From Chloroflexota bacterium (GTDB taxonomy: Bacteria > Chloroflexota > Anaerolineae > Aggregatilineales > UBA3940): 20,310 nt of DNA. Shown piece after piece: positions 14,379-20,310 of the stretch (positions within the stretch are counted from its first letter, which is position 1; every line of letters begins with the position of its first letter). Both the position numbers and the translations under genes were made by a program. The DNA is taken from the NCBI GenBank assembly GCA_011051745.1, contig DRKO01000277.1, positions 1 through 20,310 of the forward strand, in the 5' to 3' direction. Below the pieces are notes generated by a model. It did not search any database. It saw only the letters and a program-made list of their open reading frames with translations, and had not been told where the DNA came from.

Positions 14379-15320
14379 ATGGCTCAAGTAGCAGCACCAA
14401 TCCGCACGGTGGACGAAATCATAAGCTGGTATCAGGGCCAGAACCCCGGTGTGCTGGCGAATCTGTACCGCCTGTTGATGCACGGGCGGCTGGGCGGCAC
14501 GGGGAAGCTGGTTATCCTGCCGGTTGATCAGGGGTTTGAGCATGGCCCGGCCCGCAGCTTTGCCCCCAATCCGGCGGGCTACGATCCGCTCTATCACTTC
14601 AGGCTTGCCATCGAGGCCGGATGCAGCGCCTACGCCGCCCCGCTGGGCTTTCTGGAGGCGGGGGCAGCGGAGTTTGCGGGGCAGATTCCCCTGATCCTGA
14701 AGCTGAACAGCCACGACGTGCTTCACGGCGAGACCGAGCCGATGGGCGGGCAGACGGCCTCGGTTAAAGACGCTCTGCGCCTTGGCTGTGTCGGCATCGG
14801 GTACACCATCTATCCCGGCACGAAGGATCGCCGTCTCCAGTACGAGCAACTCCGCGCCATCGCCGAGGAGGCGAAAGAAGCCGGTCTGCTGGTCGTCGTC
14901 TGGGCCTACGCACGCGGCGGAGACCTCACCAAGCAGGACGAGACGGCCATTGATGTGGTCACTTACAGCGCTCACATCGCCGCCCAGCTTGGGGCGCACA
15001 TCATCAAGGTTAAGCTGCCCAGCGAGCACATCGCGCTCGACGCAGCCCGCAAGGTCTACGAGAAGTACAACATCCCGATCAGCACCCTTGCCGACCGGGT
15101 GGCGCACGTCGTCCAGAGCACCTTCAACGGGCGGCGGATCGTCATCCACTCCGGCGGCCCGGCCAAAGATGACGAAGCGGTCTTCGACGAGATTCGCGCC
15201 ATCCGCGACGGCGGCGGGTTCGGCTCCATCATCGGGCGGAACTCCTTCCAGCGCCCCTGGGATGACGCGCTCAAGTTCCTGGGGACCATCATGGGCATCT
15301 ACGAGGGCAGCATCCCGTAG
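14379..15320 (+). CDS. Class I fructose-bisphosphate aldolase (FbaB/DhnA type)
   Basis: A 313-residue TIM-barrel aldolase of the archaeal-type class I family (FbaB/DhnA/LacD-related). It cleaves fructose 1,6-bisphosphate, or condenses triose phosphates, through a Schiff base. Key places: LPVDQGFEHGP (47-57), the strand-1 Asp motif, LKLNSHD (108-113), GYTIYPG (141-147), and GAHIIKVKLPS with the Schiff-base Lys at 210 or 212. The phosphate-binding loop is IHSGGPAKDD. It has no metal-ligand motif of class II enzymes. GGGGAGG lies 10 bases before the ATG. Related enzymes act on other phosphorylated aldols, so glycolytic use is likely but not proven. It converges on ferritin with a shared strong hairpin between them. 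Confidence 0.9.
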   Translation: MAQVAAPIRTVDEIISWYQGQNPGVLANLYRLLMHGRLGGTGKLVILPVDQGFEHGPARSFAPNPAGYDPLYHFRLAIEAGCSAYAAPLGFLEAGAAEFAGQIPLILKLNSHDVLHGETEPMGGQTASVKDALRLGCVGIGYTIYPGTKDRRLQYEQLRAIAEEAKEAGLLVVVWAYARGGDLTKQDETAIDVVTYSAHIAAQLGAHIIKVKLPSEHIALDAARKVYEKYNIPISTLADRVAHVVQSTFNGRRIVIHSGGPAKDDEAVFDEIRAIRDGGGFGSIIGRNSFQRPWDDALKFLGTIMGIYEGSIP

Positions 15321-15350
15321 AGTGAGTGGTCGGCTTCCAGCAGGTAACTG

Positions 15351-15379
15351 AAAAGCGTCCCCCTGCACAGGGGGACGCT
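15351..15379 (-). terminator. Terminator between aldolase and ferritin
   Basis: AGCGTCCCCCTG (15354-15365) pairs perfectly with CAGGGGGACGCT (15368-15379). On the minus strand the stem runs into TTTT (15354-15351), making a good intrinsic terminator for ferritin. On the plus strand the following bases (CTGTGTCC) are poor in T, so it should work less well for the aldolase. Confidence 0.78.
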
Positions 15380-15406
15380 CTGTGTCCGGCGCGGTTCGCT
15401 CCGGTG

Positions 15407-15892
15407 TTACTCCCAGTGGGCAACCATCATCTCAACGTGGAAGGCGTTCTCCTCACCGGCCATCTGAACGAGTTGCAGCAAGCGGGTGGCGGTGTCCACT
15501 TCCTCCACCTGCTCCTCCACGAACCACTGCAGGAACTGGTGGGTGGCGTAATCCTTCTCTTTGAGCGACAGCTCAACCATCCTGTAGAACTGGTCGGTGA
15601 CGTGCTGCTCCTGATCGAGGAAGAGCTGGGCCAGCTCCTCCAGCGAGGCGAACTCGTGCTTCGGCTCGTCAACCGCCGGGATGCGGACCGTGCCGCCCGC
15701 TTCGTTCAGGTACTTGATGATCCGCAGGGCGTGCTCTTTCTCCTCCTCCGCCTGACGGTAGAAAAACTGCGCCAGATTGGAGAAGCCCCGCGCATCCAGA
15801 TAGCAACCCATCGCCAGATACTGCGAATGGGCGAACAGTTCCAGACCGATCTCGTCGTTCAGGGCGTCGTTCAGCTTCTTATTAACCGGCAT
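15407..15892 (-). CDS. ftn: Bacterial non-heme ferritin (FtnA-like)
   Basis: A 161-residue four-helix ferritin of normal length that oxidises Fe(II) and stores the mineral core. Ligands of the ferroxidase centre align with E. coli FtnA: E18 (LELF), E51 and H54 (EEEKEH), E95 (DQEQH), E127, Q128 and E131 (FVEEQVEE). No heme-binding Met of bacterioferritin type is apparent and there is no Dps-like shortening. AAGGAGG lies 7 bases before the ATG. A near-consensus promoter (16002-16030) drives it with a leader of about 100 bases, and a terminator follows. Paired direct repeats bracket the -35, suggesting control by a regulator. Confidence 0.95.
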   Translation of the reverse strand: MPVNKKLNDALNDEIGLELFAHSQYLAMGCYLDARGFSNLAQFFYRQAEEEKEHALRIIKYLNEAGGTVRIPAVDEPKHEFASLEELAQLFLDQEQHVTDQFYRMVELSLKEKDYATHQFLQWFVEEQVEEVDTATRLLQLVQMAGEENAFHVEMMVAHWE

Positions 15893-16001
15893 TGTTTACC
15901 CTCCTTGGGATAGAGACAGGGGGAATCCGTCGGGGCGACTGTCTGCCTCCCTCACCGGCAGGCCCCGACCGGAACAGCTTACCCGTGCATTGCATACCCT
16001 G

Positions 16002-16030
16002 ATTGTATTGTCCGGCGGGGGGGTTGACAA
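16002..16030 (-). promoter_or_regulatory. Ferritin promoter
   Basis: On the minus strand: TTGTCA (16030-16025), a 17-base spacer and TACAAT (16007-16002). Each hexamer matches five of six consensus bases at ideal spacing, making it the best promoter in the window. Confidence 0.72.
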
Positions 16031-16040
16031 ATCCGGCGGG
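16011..16040. repeat. Direct repeat TCCGGCGGG bracketing the ferritin -35
   Basis: Identical 9-mers at 16011-16019 (inside the -10/-35 spacer) and 16032-16040 (just upstream of the -35), 21 bases start to start, which is two helical turns. A repressor dimer or pair on one DNA face is a natural reading. Confidence 0.5.
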
Positions 16041-16199
16041 TTGAGGCGGACGCGACACCCATTCCGCCCGGCGTCGAAATGGGACACGCAGGCGGGGGAT
16101 TTGTGATCCCGCGCCGGACGCGATACCCTCAGGGACACCGGAGAGCAAAGCCCTTCCCGTCTTCACGTACAGTTACGGTGATGTCAGAGGAGATGCGCG

Positions 16200-16460
16200 A
16201 TGGAAAGCAAGCCTGTCATTGCAGAGTATTCACCCGCCGTGCTGGAACTGGAACCCGGCACATACTGGTGGTGTCGTTGCGGACGCTCACAGGATCAACC
16301 GTTCTGCGACGGCTCCCACAAGGAAGAAGGCATCTTCGAGCCGCTGGAGTTCGTCATCGAAGAGACAAAGCGCGTCGCACTGTGTCGCTGCAAGCACACC
16401 GGCAACGCCCCCTACTGCGACGGAACCCACAAGAAGCTACGAGAGCAAAAAGAAGGGTGA
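16200..16460 (+). CDS. Tandem CDGSH-type [2Fe-2S] protein
   Basis: An 86-residue protein with two CDGSH iron-sulfur motifs: CRCGRSQDQPFCDGSH (ligands C25, C27, C36, H40) and CRCKHTGNAPYCDGTH (C62, C64, C73, H77). Each binds a labile 2Fe-2S cluster by three Cys and one His, as in the mitoNEET/Miner family. Two motifs in one chain resemble the Miner2/CISD3 arrangement. Likely roles are electron or cluster transfer in the cytoplasm. No membrane helix is present. GAGGAG lies 7-8 bases before the ATG. It is next to ferritin and faces the kinase gene with no gap: its TGA directly abuts the kinase's TGA. Confidence 0.93.
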   Translation: MESKPVIAEYSPAVLELEPGTYWWCRCGRSQDQPFCDGSHKEEGIFEPLEFVIEETKRVALCRCKHTGNAPYCDGTHKKLREQKEG

Positions 16461-18353
16461 TCACCCCTCCGGGGCGGGGCGCGGAGACGGCGTGCCCCGC
16501 CCTGCTTCCTCCGGGCCGCACCCCCCCGGCCCGGCCAGCGGCAGCGTCACCGTGAAGGTTGTGCCCTGCCCTTCCACGCTCTGAACGCCGATCAGGCCAC
16601 CGTAATACTCAACCAGCCGCCTGACGATGCTCAGCCCCAGCCCCGTGCCGGGGATGCGGGAGCGGCGGGCGTTGCTGGCGCGGAAAAACTCCTCCCACAG
16701 ATGGGGCAGGTCCTTCTCCGGGATGCCGATCCCCGTGTCGGCGACCGTGATCACGGCGCTGGCAACCTGCTTCGAGAGGTGCACACTGACGCGCCCGCCT
16801 TCCGGCGTGTACTTCACCGCGTTGCCGATCAGGTTATCGAAGACGCGATCCAGCCCATCCTCACTCGCGCAGACGGTCAGCGGCTCCGGGGGAATATCAG
16901 CTCTCAGGGCGACCTGCTTCTCCTCCGCCTGCGCGGCGTAGCGCTCGATCACCGCCCGCAGAACCGGCTGGAGAGTCACCGGCCTGAGCGGCTCCTCAAG
17001 CTGCACGGTCTTGCTGGCCGCCAGATCGAGCAGATCGTTGATCAGGGCGCTCAGCGCGTCCAGCCGATCTTCAAGCCGCCGCAGGATGTCCCTCTGCTGA
17101 TCGGTCAGTTCACCGGCCATGCCGCGCACCAGAACACGCAGCAAACTCTGCGCCCCCGCGACGGGAGCGCGTAGCTCGTGCGTCACCATCCTCACGAACT
17201 GGGCCCGCGTCTGCTCGGACCTCCGCAGGGCATCGTGCGCCAGCGCGTTCTCCAGCGCGGTTGCCCCCTGCCGCGCGATTGCCATCGCAAAATCGGCCTC
17301 CTCTTCCATGAAGCGATGCGGCCTCTGGCTGTAGATTCTCAGCACGCCGAGCGGGCCGCCCCGCCCGATGAGGGGGGCCACCAGCAGGCTGGCGAAGCGT
17401 TCATCTTCAAGGAGGACGGAACACCGGACGCGGGGATCGCTCGCCGCGTCCCGCACGATGACCGGCTGCCCGGCCAGCGCTTCGCGATCCATCGCGCTCT
17501 CCGAGAGCGTGATCAGGCACTCCTTCAGCCGCTCAGGATGGGCCACGCCATACGAGGCGGAGAGTTCCAGACGCTCCCCCGTCTCATCCAGCAGGTGGAG
17601 CGAGGCGGCAGGCACTTCGAGCGCTTCGGCGGCGCTGCGCACCAGCGCATCGAGCACCTCCGGCAGGCTGAGCGTCGAGGAGACGGCGCGGGTCACCTCA
17701 AAGAGGGCCGCCACCTGCCGCTCGCGCTCGCGCAGGCGCGACATGATCGAAGCGGTCAGGTAGACGGTCGCGAAGGCGGTCGTGGCGAAGAACACAACCC
17801 GCGAGGCGATGAAGATCGAGTCGCTGTACAGTGTGCGCGGGACCGAGGGGAGAATGTGGTAATGGGGCAGAAGGCCGGTGCGCTCCAGCAGGCTGATGAG
17901 AAGCACCACGCCCGTCCCGATGACAACATAGAGATAGGGGGACTGGCCGGGCAGCAGAATGGTGACCATCAGCATGTGGATCAGGAAGAAGAAGAGCGCC
18001 GGACTTTCGATCCCGCCCGTCAGATGAAGGAAGACGGCCATCGCCAGCCAGTCGAGGGCGACCTGCAGGACAACGAGACGGCGCATATAGGGCAGGTGGG
18101 CGGGGTCTTCCGTGTGCACGGCACGCCTCACCAGCCAGACGAACAGCCCGTTGTAGGACAGGATGGCCGCCCCGACCAGATAAAGGGGCCTCTCTGGAAG
18201 GGGCAGGCCCAGCCCCCGGACGCAGAAAGCCGTCGCGAGCGGAACCAGCCCACCGGCCACCCAGCGCGTCAGGATCAGGCGCATGGTGTTGCTGGCAAGA
18301 TCGCGCAGGAGGAAGGTATCAAACAGACCGGGGCCGGAAGGCGAGTCGCTCAT
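16461..18353 (-). CDS. Membrane sensor histidine kinase with GAF domain
   Basis: A 630-residue kinase. Residues about 27-205 hold six hydrophobic helices with short loops (a membrane sensor of the 6TM kind), and a basic linker precedes a GAF domain (about 213-372). HisKA carries the phosphoacceptor in VTHELRAP (H392). The HATPase domain has N box DNLIGNAVKYT (N507, N511), G1 DTGIGIP (539-545), F box FFRAS and G2 GTGLGLS (569-575). The tail (607-630) is Gly/Pro-rich and unassigned. The stimulus is unknown. The response regulator gene lies 134 bases upstream on the same strand, separated by hairpins, so the pair is probably cognate. An AGAGG stretch precedes the ATG. Confidence 0.93.
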   Translation of the reverse strand: MSDSPSGPGLFDTFLLRDLASNTMRLILTRWVAGGLVPLATAFCVRGLGLPLPERPLYLVGAAILSYNGLFVWLVRRAVHTEDPAHLPYMRRLVVLQVALDWLAMAVFLHLTGGIESPALFFFLIHMLMVTILLPGQSPYLYVVIGTGVVLLISLLERTGLLPHYHILPSVPRTLYSDSIFIASRVVFFATTAFATVYLTASIMSRLRERERQVAALFEVTRAVSSTLSLPEVLDALVRSAAEALEVPAASLHLLDETGERLELSASYGVAHPERLKECLITLSESAMDREALAGQPVIVRDAASDPRVRCSVLLEDERFASLLVAPLIGRGGPLGVLRIYSQRPHRFMEEEADFAMAIARQGATALENALAHDALRRSEQTRAQFVRMVTHELRAPVAGAQSLLRVLVRGMAGELTDQQRDILRRLEDRLDALSALINDLLDLAASKTVQLEEPLRPVTLQPVLRAVIERYAAQAEEKQVALRADIPPEPLTVCASEDGLDRVFDNLIGNAVKYTPEGGRVSVHLSKQVASAVITVADTGIGIPEKDLPHLWEEFFRASNARRSRIPGTGLGLSIVRRLVEYYGGLIGVQSVEGQGTTFTVTLPLAGPGGCGPEEAGRGTPSPRPAPEG

Positions 18354-18395
18354 GGCCTGCCTCTATCTGTGCGGAGACCCTCCCCGGCTGCGCCG

Positions 18396-18431
18396 GGCCT
18401 CCCCCCGCTCCGTGTACGGCAGGGGGAGGCC
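18396..18431 (-). other. Strong stem-loop in the regulator-kinase gap
   Basis: GGCCTCCCCC (18396-18405) pairs perfectly with GGGGGAGGCC (18422-18431) around 16 bases. A second hairpin, CCCGGC/GCCGGG (18383-18397), shares two bases with it. Neither has a T run on the minus strand. They lie in the leader of the kinase gene. Confidence 0.45.
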
Positions 18432-18473
18432 AGCGACGCGCACAGGGGCGCGTAAGAAGAGGAGGATCGGAGA

Positions 18474-18497
18474 AAAGAACAGGCCGCTCAGTCGGCC
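18474..18497 (-). terminator. Possible weak terminator at the response-regulator stop
   Basis: GGCCG (18482-18486) and CGGCC (18493-18497) form a five-base stem with the TGA stop in its loop. The minus strand then reads TGTTCTTTTC. The short stem suggests partial termination before the kinase gene. Confidence 0.35.
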
Positions 18498-18889
18498 TTC
18501 TTCAGAAGCGCCTCGACCTTCTTAACCAGTTCGTCGGGGTCAATCGGCTTGTCAATGAAATCATCCACCGGCAGGTAGTCTTCGTCAGGGCTGAAGCGCA
18601 CCGGAGCCGTCGTGTGGATGGCCGTCAGGATCAGGATCGGAATATCCCTGAACTCCGCATACTCCGAACGGGGGTCGGGGCTGCGAAGCGTGAGGGCCAG
18701 TTGAAACCCCTCGGTGGTGGTGTCCATCATCACATCGAGGATGATCAGATCGGGCCGTTCGGCCCTGATCTTCTCCAGCGCCTCGGTTCCGTTGGCCGCC
18801 TCGATCACCTCATGTCCTGCGCCTTCCAGACACAGACGGGTTGCCAGCACCATGTCAGGGTCGTCATCAACGATCAGGATTTTTGCCAT
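18488..18889 (-). CDS. Single-domain response regulator (CheY-like)
   Basis: A 133-residue receiver domain with no output domain. Acidic pocket D8-D10, phosphoacceptor D52 (LDVMMD), T89 (ILTA) and K114 (DKPI) are intact. The stretch between D52 and T89 is 37 residues, against 30 in CheY, and T89-K114 is 25, so both loops (about 70-82 and 94-108) are lengthened. It probably passes phosphate to a partner or works by protein contact. The gene sits 18 bases after the hydrogenase protease gene and upstream of the membrane kinase, linking hydrogenase and signalling genes in one run. GAGGAT lies before the ATG. Confidence 0.93.
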   Translation of the reverse strand: MAKILIVDDDPDMVLATRLCLEGAGHEVIEAANGTEALEKIRAERPDLIILDVMMDTTTEGFQLALTLRSPDPRSEYAEFRDIPILILTAIHTTAPVRFSPDEDYLPVDDFIDKPIDPDELVKKVEALLKKAD

Positions 18890-18907
18890 CGAGTCTATCC
18901 TCAGTTT

Positions 18908-19417
18908 TCACTCTGTCAGTTCGTCCAGGATGGCCGCACAGACCGCCGGAACGGCGGCCCGGACGGGCGCGCTCAGGCCCGGTTGCCAGCCGACTTCGAG
19001 CGGCTGGATGCCGTAGATCACGATCTCAGGGGGCAGGATGCCCAGCGCCTCGCCCAGCTTCAACGCCTCGGCCAGACCGGCGTAGTGCAGCGTGCCGCGC
19101 AGGGACACATCCCGCGCCCCCGAAACGACCTTCTCCGGCGTGAAGCGTGCCCACGCGCCCGGCTCAAGGCCCATCTCCGCCGCATCCACGATGATCACCC
19201 GCCGGTAGCCGTGGAGCAGAAGCACCGTCTCCAGCCCTGGCGTCCCGCCGTCGAGCAGGGAGACGCCGTCCGGCAGGCGACCGGAGTCCTCCAGTGAGCG
19301 GATCACCGCCGCGCCCGCGCCGTCATCCCCGCGCAGGGGGTTTCCGAGCGCCAGAACCAGCGTTCCAGCAGCAGCAGGACGGGCGGCCCCGTCCGGGGGA
19401 GCGGTCCGGGTCTGCAT
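18908..19417 (-). CDS. NiFe hydrogenase maturation protease (peptidase family M52)
   Basis: A 169-residue endopeptidase that trims the C-terminus of the hydrogenase large subunit once nickel is in place. The family motif is LALGNPLRGDDGAG (22-35). D32 stands where HybD has the nickel-sensing Glu16, DGGTPG gives D56, and H111 (LHYAGLAEAL) matches the His ligand. An extra Ala-rich N-terminus (1-18) precedes the fold. The ATG starts two bases after the stop of the large subunit, so the pair is almost certainly co-translated and the protease is specific to that subunit. The symbol is left blank because it could be called hoxW, hycI or hydD depending on hydrogenase group. Confidence 0.92.
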   Translation of the reverse strand: MQTRTAPPDGAARPAAAGTLVLALGNPLRGDDGAGAAVIRSLEDSGRLPDGVSLLDGGTPGLETVLLLHGYRRVIIVDAAEMGLEPGAWARFTPEKVVSGARDVSLRGTLHYAGLAEALKLGEALGILPPEIVIYGIQPLEVGWQPGLSAPVRAAVPAVCAAILDELTE

Positions 19418-19419
19418 CC

Positions 19420-20310
19420 TTACACGAACTCCACGTTCAGAAGGTGCGTCGAGCAGGAGATGCAGGGGTCATAGGCCCGGACGAGCATCTCCAGCGCCTG
19501 CGTGATCTCTTCCTGCGAGCGGTCGAGGATGGAGGGAACCAGTGTCCGCATGTCGGCCTCGATGTTCGCCAGATTCTGACCGGTCGGGATGATGCAGTTC
19601 GCCCCGACGACGATCCCATCCTCGATCACGTAGTTGTGGAAGAGCGTCCCGCGCGGGACTTCGCACGCGCCGACGCCCTCGCCGGAGAGACGGGTCGGCG
19701 GGGCCGGTTCCTCCCATTCGATCCCGCGCTCCAGAAGCGTATCGGTGATCCGAATGGCCTCCTCCACGCAGTGGGCGATCTCGACCACCTGGGCGATGGT
19801 GTTCATGTAGGGGTTGGTGCATTTGGGCTTCAGACCCAGCGCGTCGGCGGCAGCCTGCGCGACGGGGTGCAGCTTATCGTGGTTGACGTTGAAGCGGGCC
19901 AGCGCCCCCACCATGTAGGATTCGCGCTGGTTGGCAGTGTGCTTGGCCGTCGAGTGGGGAACCAGTGTCTCATTGGTCACCTCGCGGTACTGCTCGACCG
20001 ACCACGTGCCGCCGTCCGTGCTCACGATCTGGCCGTCAATGAAGCAGTACTCATCCTCTTTGCGAAGCGCGATGTACTCGGTATCGCGCTCAAAGCCGGG
20101 GATGCGGAGCGTCTGGAACAGCTCGACGGTGGCGTTCACGTCCTCACGCATCGTCTCCAGCCGCTCGCGCAGTTGAGCGACCTCGTCGTTGGACGGGTAA
20201 TGTGTGAACCCGCCGACCGTCATCGCGATGGGGTGCGTGTGCCGCCCTGAGACGGCGGCGCAGATGTCCCCGGCCAGCTTCTTCATCCGCAGGGCACGCA
20301 GGACGACATC
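19420..20310 (-). CDS. NiFe hydrogenase large (alpha) subunit, group 3 type, C-terminal part
   Basis: The frame stays open to the right edge, so the N-terminus and the L1 Cys pair are outside the window. 296 residues are visible. Group 3-type features: GRHTHPIAMTVGGF near the start, EVPRGTLFHNYVIEDG and CIIPTGQNLANIEADM in the middle, and the C-terminal nickel motif DPCISCSTH, followed by only LLNVEFV before the TAA. Cleavage after His by the adjacent protease would remove seven residues. Group 3 enzymes are cytoplasmic and couple H2 to NAD(P) or F420. Subgroup (3b, 3c or 3d) cannot be settled without the small subunit and diaphorase genes, which should lie upstream, beyond the window. Confidence 0.93.
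   Translation of the reverse strand, partial: DVVLRALRMKKLAGDICAAVSGRHTHPIAMTVGGFTHYPSNDEVAQLRERLETMREDVNATVELFQTLRIPGFERDTEYIALRKEDEYCFIDGQIVSTDGGTWSVEQYREVTNETLVPHSTAKHTANQRESYMVGALARFNVNHDKLHPVAQAAADALGLKPKCTNPYMNTIAQVVEIAHCVEEAIRITDTLLERGIEWEEPAPPTRLSGEGVGACEVPRGTLFHNYVIEDGIVVGANCIIPTGQNLANIEADMRTLVPSILDRSQEEITQALEMLVRAYDPCISCSTHLLNVEFV

Larger units (their letters stand above)
15893..16199. other. Intergenic region between divergent ferritin and CDGSH genes
   Basis: 307 bases. It holds the ferritin promoter, the TCCGGCGGG direct repeat and the ferritin leader (15893-15995). The right half (about 16041-16190), upstream of the CDGSH gene, shows no convincing promoter. A TTGTGA at 16101 and GATACC at 16122 are only 15 bases apart. 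No RNA gene was recognised. Confidence 0.6.

Noticed and set aside
16101..16127. TTGTGA and GATACC as a promoter of the CDGSH gene
   Set aside because: Only 15 bases of spacing and weak hexamers. Evidence is insufficient.
17178..18455. Long open frame (425 codons) on the plus strand inside the histidine kinase
   Set aside because: It lies antisense to a clear kinase with all catalytic boxes. Its translation is Arg/Gln/His-rich without motifs, a usual effect of high GC content.

Overview
The window is about 20.3 kb of GC-rich bacterial chromosome. No tRNA, rRNA, CRISPR array, transposase or phage gene was seen. Gene content points to a Chloroflexota (Anaerolineae-like) organism: an ftsQ-ftsA-ftsZ division locus, cell-surface proteins with Thr-Pro linkers, FHA proteins, a group 3-type NiFe hydrogenase, and an amino-acid permease fused to universal-stress domains. 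This placement is inferred from gene content and style, not from a marker-gene search.

Layout. 1-2554 (+): tail of a probable SGNH/GDSL hydrolase, an FtsQ/DivIB-like protein and a polytopic membrane protein resembling GT-C glycosyltransferases, packed as one operon. 2668-5255 (+): ftsA and ftsZ, each with its own candidate promoter. 5421-6821 (-): folC, diverging from a short-chain dehydrogenase at 7042-7740 (+). 7942-10097 (+): a two-gene unit of a surface protein with six CGDGxC cysteine repeats and a membrane-anchored FHA protein. 10092-10694 (-): an unrecognised membrane-associated protein. 10983-13388 (+): an APC permease with two UspA domains behind a long structured leader, closed by a clear intrinsic terminator. 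13592-14122 (+): a soluble FHA protein. 14379-15320 (+): a class I (FbaB/DhnA-type) aldolase. 15407-15892 (-): ferritin. 16200-16460 (+): a tandem CDGSH iron-sulfur protein. 16461-20310 (-): in transcription order, the 3' part of a NiFe hydrogenase large subunit (running off the right edge), its maturation protease, a single-domain response regulator and a hybrid-membrane GAF histidine kinase.

How they fit together. The left third is cell division and envelope work: FtsA tethers FtsZ, FtsQ belongs to the divisome core, and the GT-C-like protein and SGNH hydrolase may decorate an envelope polymer. The right end couples hydrogenase structure and maturation to a two-component system. Ferritin and the CDGSH protein next door handle iron and Fe-S.

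Most unusual parts: the cysteine-repeat/FHA pair with its structured leader, the terminator-like hairpin in the permease leader, direct repeats bracketing the ferritin and second FHA promoters, and the ftsZ leader that can pair with its own ribosome-binding site. All RNA folds and promoters were read by eye, and none has been tested.
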